Assembly: GCA_964536215.1 (NCBI GenBank) | Contig: CAZHWT010000042.1 | Span: forward strand, 1 to 8,122 | Reading direction: 5' to 3' | Source of the DNA: CAZHWT01 sp964536215 | GTDB taxonomy: Bacteria > Patescibacteriota > CAZHWT01 | Length of the DNA: 8,122 bases | In this document: positions 1-5,700 of the stretch, one piece after another | Layout of the letters: every line of letters begins with the position of its first letter | Numbering within the stretch: the stretch's first letter is position 1 | Position numbers and translations under genes: made by a program | The notes under the pieces: model-generated | What the model was told of the DNA's origin: nothing | What the model saw: only the letters and a program-made list of their open reading frames with translations | Database searches by the model: none

Positions 1-1
1 T

Positions 2-78
2 GGATTCGTAGCTCAGCTGGTTAGAGCGCACGATTCACATTCGTGAGGTCACAGGTTCAAATCCTGTCGAATCCACCA
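2..78 (+). tRNA. tRNA-Val (anticodon CAC)
   Basis: Complete cloverleaf. The 7-bp acceptor stem GGATTCG (2-8) pairs with CGAATCC (68-74). The D arm begins GCTC, and the anticodon stem CACGA/TCGTG encloses the loop TTCACAT, giving anticodon CAC, which reads the valine codon GTG. The variable loop is short (AGGTC) and the T arm is ACAGG-TTCAAAT-CCTGT. The discriminator is A75 and the 3' CCA is encoded (76-78), so no CCA addition is needed. No second tRNA is visible. A promoter would lie left of the window. Confidence 0.97.
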
Positions 79-113
79 GTAAGCCAAATCGACAATCGTA
101 AACTTAATCCCCG

Positions 114-175
114 CTACCCACTACCCACTACCCACTACCCACTACCCACTACCCACTACCCACTACCCACTACCC
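114..175. repeat. CTACCCA heptanucleotide tandem repeat
   Basis: The heptamer CTACCCA is repeated without a mismatch about 8.9 times and runs straight into the block of Ns. The true tract length is therefore unknown. It resembles the short tandemly repeated heptamers known from cyanobacteria and other bacteria. It has no spacers and so is not a CRISPR array. The short stretch between the tRNA and this tract (79-113) contains no gene. Confidence 0.95.
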
Positions 176-275
176 NNNNNNNNNNNNNNNNNNNNNNNNN
201 NNNNNNNNNNNNNNNNNNNNNNNNNNNNNNNNNNNNNNNNNNNNNNNNNNNNNNNNNNNNNNNNNNNNNNNNNNN
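176..275. other. Assembly gap of exactly 100 Ns
   Basis: One hundred consecutive Ns, the conventional placeholder for a gap of unknown size. It begins inside the CTACCCA tract, so the assembler most likely broke on that repeat. The -35 region of the lepB promoter probably falls in the gap, and the true distance between the tRNA and lepB is unknown. Confidence 0.98.
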
Positions 276-286
276 ACTAATTGAAG

Positions 287-292
287 TATAAT
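287..292 (+). promoter_or_regulatory. Probable -10 box for lepB-Nudix operon
   Basis: A perfect TATAAT lies 25 nt before the lepB start codon. The matching -35 position (about 264-269) is inside the N block and cannot be read. Transcription would begin near 299, leaving a leader of about 19 nt with no clear Shine-Dalgarno sequence ahead of lepB. Confidence 0.55.
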
Positions 293-317
293 ACCTCTGT
301 TATCCGGACATACTCTT

Positions 318-974
318 ATGGAACTACCAACCAATACTCAACCAGACATTCATCCACTCCCTCAAGAACTCCCAGCAAACAATCAAGCAGAGGAAATTCT
401 CAAACCAAAAGGGGCTAAAAGTTTTTGGCTCGATGCCCTAGAAACGATTGCCATCGCCCTGGTCATTTTTTTTGTTATCTACAACTTTATTGCTCAGCCA
501 CATTTGGTTAAAGGTGAATCCATGATGCCCAACTACCATGATGGCGAATATATTCTCACTAGCAAAATTTACAACTGGCTAGGTGAGCCCCAGCGCGGCG
601 ACGTCGTTGTTCTTAAAAGCCCTGACGATAAAAGTGTTCAATTTATCAAGCGAATCATTGGTTTACCCGGAGAGAAAATTAAGATCGATAACAATCAGGT
701 TATCATCTTTAACAAAGAGCATCCTGACGGCTACACTCTCCACGAAGAGTATATAGCCAACCAAGTTGTTACCGAAGGGCGGACCTTTATTCCTGAAGGC
801 GAAACCATTTCTATCCCCAAAAACGAGTATATAGTCATGGGCGATAATCGCAATGCTTCTTACGATTCCCGCTCCTGGGGCTTCTTGGATAAGAAAGACT
901 TAGTTGGCCGCGCCTTCTTCGTCTACTGGCCCATCCCCGACTTTGGCTTCGTCGCCCACGCCGACTATAAATAA
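318..974 (+). CDS. lepB: Signal peptidase I
   Basis: Membrane-bound serine protease (family S26) that removes signal peptides from Sec- and Tat-exported proteins on the outer face of the cytoplasmic membrane. The 218-residue protein has a hydrophilic, proline-rich N-terminus (1-38) and one membrane span at about 40-59. The catalytic domain follows. Box B, GESMMPNYHDGEYIL, carries the nucleophile Ser68; box D, KRIIGLPGE, carries the general base Lys111; box E is MGDNRNASYDSRSWG (174-188). All catalytic motifs are intact and the length is normal for a single-span bacterial enzyme. The ATG at 318 is the first in frame after the -10 box; no good ribosome binding site precedes it. The Nudix gene follows after 11 nt, so the two are probably one transcript. 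The giant secreted protein in this window would be one of its substrates (inference). Confidence 0.97.
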   Translation: MELPTNTQPDIHPLPQELPANNQAEEILKPKGAKSFWLDALETIAIALVIFFVIYNFIAQPHLVKGESMMPNYHDGEYILTSKIYNWLGEPQRGDVVVLKSPDDKSVQFIKRIIGLPGEKIKIDNNQVIIFNKEHPDGYTLHEEYIANQVVTEGRTFIPEGETISIPKNEYIVMGDNRNASYDSRSWGFLDKKDLVGRAFFVYWPIPDFGFVAHADYK

Positions 975-985
975 AGGATTCCCCT

Positions 986-1522
986 ATGGAGCTAGTCTGG
1001 AAAAAGCTTGCCGAAGAACCCTACAAAGCCGGCTATCGTCGTCTGATTAAGCGAAAATTCCAGTTCCCCAATGGTCAAGTTGAAGACTTCGATCTGTACC
1101 ACGATGGCAATGTAGCCACGGCTATGGCATTAACGCCTGACAGGCAAGTCATTACTGCTAAACATTTCCGGCCCGGGCCCGAAAAAGTCTTTAACGAGCT
1201 AATCAGCGGCTTTATTAATCCCAACGAAGACCCAATCGAAGCCATGCATCGTGAACTGCTAGAAGAAACTGGCTATCAAGGCGATATCAAGCCTATCGGT
1301 AGTTGCTATTTTTCGGCCTACTCTACTGGACAGAAATTTATTTACCTGATTGAGAACTGCCACAAAACTCAAGACCCTCATCTCGATCAGGCAGAATATT
1401 TGGAAATAGAATTGCTAGATCTGGACATCTTCAGAAATAAAGCCTTAGCTGGTAACACTACAGATCTTGACGCCATTCTCCTCATCCTGCGACATCTAGA
1501 AGGAACATCCGGCTCCAAATAA
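986..1522 (+). CDS. Nudix hydrolase, ADP-ribose pyrophosphatase-like
   Basis: Cytoplasmic hydrolase of nucleoside diphosphate derivatives. The 178-residue sequence contains a full Nudix box at residues 75-97 matching GX5EX7REUXEEXGU: Gly75, Glu81, then REL-L-EETGY (89-97), whose glutamates bind the catalytic metal. Just before it lies KHFRPGPEKVFNELISG (59-75), resembling the segment before the Nudix box in ADP-ribose pyrophosphatases of the NudF type. ADP-ribose to AMP plus ribose 5-phosphate is thus the likeliest reaction, but substrate cannot be fixed from sequence and other nucleotide sugars are possible. AGGA at 975-978, 7 nt before the ATG, is a good ribosome binding site. It is downstream of lepB in the same operon; no functional link between the two is evident. 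The last residues (GTSGSK) are probably disordered. Confidence 0.94.
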   Translation: MELVWKKLAEEPYKAGYRRLIKRKFQFPNGQVEDFDLYHDGNVATAMALTPDRQVITAKHFRPGPEKVFNELISGFINPNEDPIEAMHRELLEETGYQGDIKPIGSCYFSAYSTGQKFIYLIENCHKTQDPHLDQAEYLEIELLDLDIFRNKALAGNTTDLDAILLILRHLEGTSGSK

Positions 1523-1546
1523 AAATCAAACCATACCTTAGCTTTT

Positions 1547-1584
1547 ATAGGCTATGTACATACACGTGTACGTACATAGCCTAT
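1547..1584. terminator. 38-bp palindrome after the Nudix gene, possible terminator
   Basis: Two 19-nt arms (1547-1565 and 1566-1584) are inverted copies with one mismatched pair and no loop; the centre is CACGTG. The arms begin ATAGGCTATGTAC. It lies 24 nt past the Nudix stop codon and is followed by a short T-rich stretch (TTTATC), so it could end the lepB-Nudix transcript, although the U tract is weak. It is also the first part of the composite element that recurs twice more in this window. The CACGTG centre resembles the core of a parS site; the flanks do not match the usual consensus. Confidence 0.6.
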
Positions 1585-1637
1585 TTTATCTCTGTAAAAC
1601 AACAAATAGGTCATATCCAGATTGCTTGTCTGGCGCA

Positions 1638-1679
1638 GTCATTCATATCAAATTAAATAGGGGTCTGGTCAAGAATGAC
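1638..1679. repeat. Diverged GTCATTC...GAATGAC element
   Basis: The ends GTCATTC (1638-1644) and GAATGAC (1673-1679) are perfect 7-bp inverted repeats around a 28-nt interior with no clear stem. Its ends and its position between a palindrome and a heptamer tract match the better preserved copies at 2649-2699 and 7957-7981. I read it as a degraded member of the same family. Confidence 0.45.
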
Positions 1680-1697
1680 AGAAAGCTAGGAAGAGGT

Positions 1698-1718
1698 GCG
1701 ATTTACGATTAACGATTA
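1698..1718. repeat. Heptamer tract, three RCGATNN units
   Basis: GCGATTT followed by two copies of ACGATTA, in register with a 7-bp period. The same family of units forms the tracts at 2709-2743 and 8020-8096, in the same orientation. It lies just upstream of the hairpin and the parB promoter. Confidence 0.6.
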
Positions 1719-1720
1719 AC

Positions 1721-1743
1721 CATCATCGCCAAAGGCGATGATG
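1721..1743. other. Hairpin upstream of parB
   Basis: Perfect 10-bp stem: CATCATCGCC (1721-1730), loop AAA, GGCGATGATG (1734-1743). No T run follows on either strand, so it is not a classic terminator. It closes composite element I in the position held by the longer palindromes of elements II and III. An in-frame ATG for parB at 1738 lies inside the 3' arm, which makes that start unlikely. Confidence 0.6.
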
Positions 1744-1767
1744 CCCCTACCCAATTTTCCACAATTT

Positions 1768-1776
1768 TGCTATTAT
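1768..1776 (+). promoter_or_regulatory. Extended -10 promoter for parB, probably leaderless
   Basis: TGC directly before TATTAT (1771-1776) makes an extended -10 element. The -35 position is poor, which an extended -10 can tolerate. Transcription would start about 7 nt downstream, at or beside the A of the ATG at 1783. The parB mRNA would then be leaderless, in agreement with the absence of any ribosome binding site there. Confidence 0.5.
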
Positions 1777-1782
1777 ATTTCC

Positions 1783-2601
1783 ATGCCTGATCAATTTCTT
1801 CACCTCGACCACGATGCTATCTCTCCCAACCCGCTCCAGCCACGGGGAGCTATGGCCCAAGGGCCGCTCAAAGAGTTAGCCGAATCGATCAAAGCCAATG
1901 GTATTTTAGAACCCATCGTCGTGGCAGATACACCAGCTGGCTATCAAATCATTGCCGGTGAACGCCGTTGGCGGGCTGCCAAAATTGCCGGTCTTAAGCA
2001 AGTTCCAGCTATCATCAAAAAGGTTAACCAAAAAGAAATGCTGGTACTCTCTATCGTGGAGAACCTGCAACGCGAAGACTTAAACGTCCTAGAGGAAGGG
2101 GCTGGCTACAAGCGACTTTCCGACGAATTTGGCCTCAGCCTGCAGCAAATCAGTGAAAAAGTCGGTCTGGCTATCCCCACCATTTCCAACCGGATGCGCT
2201 TGTTACGGCTACCAGACGCTCTTAAGCAAGCTATTTTGGATGGCAAGCTACAAGAAGGTCATGCTAAAGCTTTGGTCGGACTAAATGACACCAACACCAT
2301 CTTTGAAGCCTATACGCAGGTAATTAAAAAGCGCCTGTCTATTGCCCAAACCGAAGAGCTCTGTCGCCGCTATCAGCAAGAAGAACTCCAAAACCAACGC
2401 GTTCTTTTTAATGATGAAGCTAAAAAAATCGGCGGGCAAACGCTAGCTAAAATTGAAGACACTTTCTCCGCCAAACTAGACTGTAAAACAAAAATCACCA
2501 AAACTAAAAAACGCGTCAAAGTCGAATTCACCTTCCCCAACGATTCCAAGCTAGACTACCTACTCAAACAGCTCACCAACACCAATTTAGAAAAGCTGTA
2601 A
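1783..2601 (+). CDS. parB: ParB/Spo0J family chromosome-partitioning protein
   Basis: DNA-binding CTPase that loads at parS sites, spreads, and with the ATPase ParA segregates replicated origins. In the 272-residue protein the N-terminal ParB/sulfiredoxin-like domain holds GERRWRAAK (59-67), the arginine-rich box tied to CTP binding and spreading. ENLQREDL (93-100) is the next conserved box, and a helix-turn-helix for parS recognition follows at about 113-145. A lysine-rich C-terminal part (230-272) fits the dimerisation domain. The frame continues back to an ATG at 1738, but that lies in a hairpin arm with no usable ribosome binding site. The start at 1783 gives the usual ParB beginning and sits at the predicted transcription start. 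No parA is present; it may be elsewhere. The gene is flanked on both sides by copies of the composite repeat element and is convergent with the LamG gene. Confidence 0.96.
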   Translation: MPDQFLHLDHDAISPNPLQPRGAMAQGPLKELAESIKANGILEPIVVADTPAGYQIIAGERRWRAAKIAGLKQVPAIIKKVNQKEMLVLSIVENLQREDLNVLEEGAGYKRLSDEFGLSLQQISEKVGLAIPTISNRMRLLRLPDALKQAILDGKLQEGHAKALVGLNDTNTIFEAYTQVIKKRLSIAQTEELCRRYQQEELQNQRVLFNDEAKKIGGQTLAKIEDTFSAKLDCKTKITKTKKRVKVEFTFPNDSKLDYLLKQLTNTNLEKL

Positions 2602-2606
2602 GAATA

Positions 2607-2626
2607 GTACGTACATATGTACGTAC
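2607..2626. repeat. Perfect 20-bp palindrome GTACGTACATATGTACGTAC
   Basis: Self-complementary over all 20 bases, five bases after the parB stop codon. An identical copy occurs at 7924-7943. It opens composite element II. It could act as a hairpin in the parB transcript or a protein-binding site. No T run follows, so a terminator role is doubtful. Confidence 0.85.
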
Positions 2627-2648
2627 ACGTATAAGTATATCCCACATT

Positions 2649-2673
2649 GTCATTCTCGACCCGATCGAGAATC
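2649..2673 (+). repeat. GTCATTCTC palindromic repeat, copy A
   Basis: 25-nt unit from GTCATTCTC to GAGAATC. Stem ATTCTCGA/TCGAGAAT with loop CCCGA. It is identical to the copies at 7310-7334 and 7562-7586. One base separates it from copy B, which points the other way, so the two form a head-to-head pair like bacterial interspersed mosaic elements. Confidence 0.85.
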
Positions 2674-2674
2674 C

Positions 2675-2699
2675 GATTCTCAGTCGAGCTGAGAATGAC
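2675..2699 (-). repeat. GTCATTCTC palindromic repeat, copy B
   Basis: Same 25-nt unit in inverse orientation, with stem ATTCTCAG/CTGAGAAT and loop CTCGA when read on the minus strand. Two stem pairs differ from copy A and both differences keep pairing, so the hairpin rather than the raw sequence is conserved. Confidence 0.8.
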
Positions 2700-2708
2700 A
2701 GTAAAGAG

Positions 2709-2743
2709 TCGATCTACGATTAACGATTTACGATTTGCAATAA
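2709..2743. repeat. Heptamer tract, five RCGATNN-like units
   Basis: Five 7-bp units: TCGATCT, ACGATTA, ACGATTT twice, and GCAATAA. The last unit merges into the closing palindrome exactly as ACAATAA does at the end of the tract at 8020-8096. Confidence 0.65.
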
Positions 2744-2770
2744 ATAGCCATTTAAATGGCTATTTATTGC
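2737..2770. terminator. Perfect 34-bp palindrome, likely bidirectional terminator of parB and the LamG gene
   Basis: Arms 2737-2753 and 2754-2770 are perfect inverted repeats from GCAATAAATAGCC to GGCTATTTATTGC. It sits between two convergent genes, and its 3' arm is T-rich on both strands, so it may end both transcripts. The LamG gene's final Gln codon and TAA stop (2764-2769) lie inside the right arm. A near-identical palindrome occurs at 8092-8121. Confidence 0.7.
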
Positions 2771-5700
2771 CCCCACCTCACCGCTCCACCGTTATACAAC
2801 GTCTTAATCTGAGTATCCGTCAACGCATAGTTAAATAACTGCACGTCATCAATTTGACCCTCAATGCCAGGATAAGCATAATCGCGTCCAATGGATAGAT
2901 TCTCATTATTAGTATTAATAGGCGCTACGCTGTTTGAACCACCGCCACACAATCTACTATTCACATAAACTCCGACCAGATTATTATCCAAACTAAACGT
3001 CACGGCAATATGAGACCACTCATTCTCTACTAAGCGGCACTCGTTATTAGAATCGACAAGGTAGGAATGCCACGCGCTATCCTGACCATAAAAGTGATAC
3101 TGAACCAAATGGTTGCTAATCTGAATAACGTAAGGGGAAGCAGAATTGACTGTTCTTTTAGCCAAAACAGAACGGATACCAACATAGTTGCTCGACTTCA
3201 CCCACACGGACAAAGAGTAATTCCGGGTCAAATTAAGCACATTACCAGAATTTGCAATTGTTACTGCATCATCCACCCCATCAAAACTCATGGCCGAGTT
3301 ATACTTCCCACTCTTTGCCATGCCCCAAGCACCGGTCGCATTCTCACAATTTCCAACCGTCGTTGTCCCGCCACTTCCTAAGCTCAACACTCCATCCAAC
3401 CCATGCTCTGATGAGTCATGAATAGTTGATCCACTACATTCATCAAACTTATACTGCGCAATCGGTTTGCCGTAGTTATAATCCCAAGCAACTTGAGTGG
3501 GAGTGCGAGTATAGTTATAAACTATAACCTGATCCATTGACCCTGAAAAGGCAGTCGTTTTCCAGACTGTATTTCCAATTACTAACCCATAAGCTGACCA
3601 GCTAAATATGCCTCCTGGAACAGCCTTGGTCGAAACCATCTGCCCATCAACGTAAAAGCTTATTTCCTCTCTAAGTGCATCATACGCCATCACTCCATGA
3701 TGCCAGGATTCTTTAGAAACAATCTTACTTTCAGCCACATTGCCGCCAATCCCGTACATGTAATACCCTATGGCACCGGAAGCAGTTATATACAAGGGAT
3801 TTACCCCATTGCCATTAATATTTCCAGAACCAATAATACCTTGCGTCGACCCCGTACTGCTTGGGTAAACCCATGCCTCGACCGTAAAAGACTGATTATC
3901 CCCAATTAAGTCACTTAAATGACTAACTGGCTGAATATATGATGTACTACTCTTACTAAAATCTACCCCCGATCCATATTTACCATTCGACCACACAGCT
4001 TCAAATAAGGTGCCATTGTTACCATTAATTGAAGTGTCTTTGGTCGCAGCTCCACTACCTTCCTCAAACTCCCACTCTCCCACCGGCTTAGCACAAAATT
4101 CAGTCGAGCCCGGCACACAGTACTTATTCCCCGCCGAATTTGACGGTTTAGTAGCACTCTGCCCAGTCCCGGAGGTGGTTGATTCAGTAGATGTACTGCC
4201 AACAACACTCCCCGAAGATTGGTTATAGTCGACAAGAATATCTTGTGGAGTTAATGCGGAATTATAAACTTTTAGCTCATCTATACTTCCTGAGTAATCT
4301 TCATTCACTCCAGTGCCGTATGTTCTACCAAATGTAAGGCTGGTGGCTGCCTGATTGATAGGAAGTGTAACTGGGCTGGTAGACAGCAATTGACCACGCG
4401 AATAAAAGAATACCTGTAATCCTTTTCTTACAACAGTAATCTGACTCCACGTATCAAAGGGAATGCTATTCGCAGGAGCATCTGCGCGCTTAAACGCACC
4501 ATCATACCAATAAAAACTAATAGCTTGGACCGCAGGGCGGTATGCAAGTTTGTACTCCTGATCTGTGCCCCCGCCCAAACGAATAAATGTCCCAGCCGAA
4601 GCGTCGGCATATGCAGAAGAAGGTTTGATCCACCCGCTAATTGTCAGGTCATTCATAGCATGCACTCCGCTGTAGTCAACGACCACCATACTATTATGGC
4701 TTGCATTTGTTCCGTCAAAGTATAAGCTGGTACCATTAATTCCGTCTTGCCATTGAGGTAGAATGCAGTCGGCGCCAACACAGCTAAGTGTCCCTGTATT
4801 GTTTAGGCCAGAAAAGTCGTGCGCCACCGTCCCCTGTCCTTCATCAAACTTCCAATACCCCAGAGGCGAATCCGCCGCCAACTGTCCCGCCTGCATATCC
4901 TGCACAATCTGACCTGGAGTGCGAACGTAGTTATACATCTTAACCTCATCCAAAAGACCCTTTAGAAAATAACCTCCCGTGCCGTTAGAACCAATAAACA
5001 AAGTGTCTAAACTAATAGCATCATGCCCTGTTTTAGTTATGGTTGACGATAGGTTTCCATTAATATAACTAATCTGCTGCCCAGACGCATCAATGGTAAT
5101 AGCAACATGCTCCCACTTATTAGTTAAATCAACAAGACTTCCGCTAGAGGTAACCCAAGCATCATTTGTACCTCCCAGCCTACCGTATAATCCATTCGTG
5201 CCATCCGATGTAAAGAATATATGCGGCTCATCATCACCTGGACTGCTATAGCCTGGAGTAGAAATAATGCGCCGCCAATTGGAGGGTTGTACTTCAGCCT
5301 TTATCCAAAATGTAACCGTATATGCCGCAACATTCGACAATATAGTTTTGCCAGTCACATCAATACTGGCATCACTTCCATTAAAGAACCCAGCCTTGCC
5401 TACACGTCCATTTACATATCTACTACCCGTACCACTCCACGTCCCCGTATGCCCATTCCCCGACTTATCAAACACAGACCCACCCGACCCTTCTTCAAAA
5501 TCATAGTACGCCACCGGTTTAGGAGCATAACTGTACAACTGTTGAACTTCAGTTGATGTTAATGCTCGGTTATAGATTCTAAATTCGTCTAGTAAGCCTT
5601 CGTACTTACGCGTATCTGATAAACTTCTAGCTCCTATATCTCCGACAGCAGTATTTCCACTCACTATAGCAGTATTGGTTCCACTCAAATTACCATTTAT

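Noticed and set aside
114..175. CRISPR array
   Set aside because: Contiguous 7-bp units with no spacers, no 25-40 bp direct repeats and no cas genes.
43..291. Plus-strand ORF over the tRNA 3' half, the heptamer tract and the N block
   Set aside because: It overlaps a clear tRNA, is repetitive and is bridged only by undefined bases.
1738..1782. Upstream parB start at 1738
   Set aside because: The ATG is in a hairpin arm without a properly spaced ribosome binding site, and the added 15 residues do not resemble ParB N-termini. The start at 1783 fits the promoter.
318..2601. Alternative genetic code with TGA as glycine, as in Gracilibacteria
   Set aside because: All main genes read cleanly in the standard code and end in TAA. 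There is no positive sign of recoding, although absence of in-frame TGA cannot prove its meaning.
2647..2838. Plus-strand 63-codon ORF after parB
   Set aside because: It is built from the 25-nt repeats, the heptamer tract and the palindrome, then runs antisense into the LamG gene. No recognisable protein.
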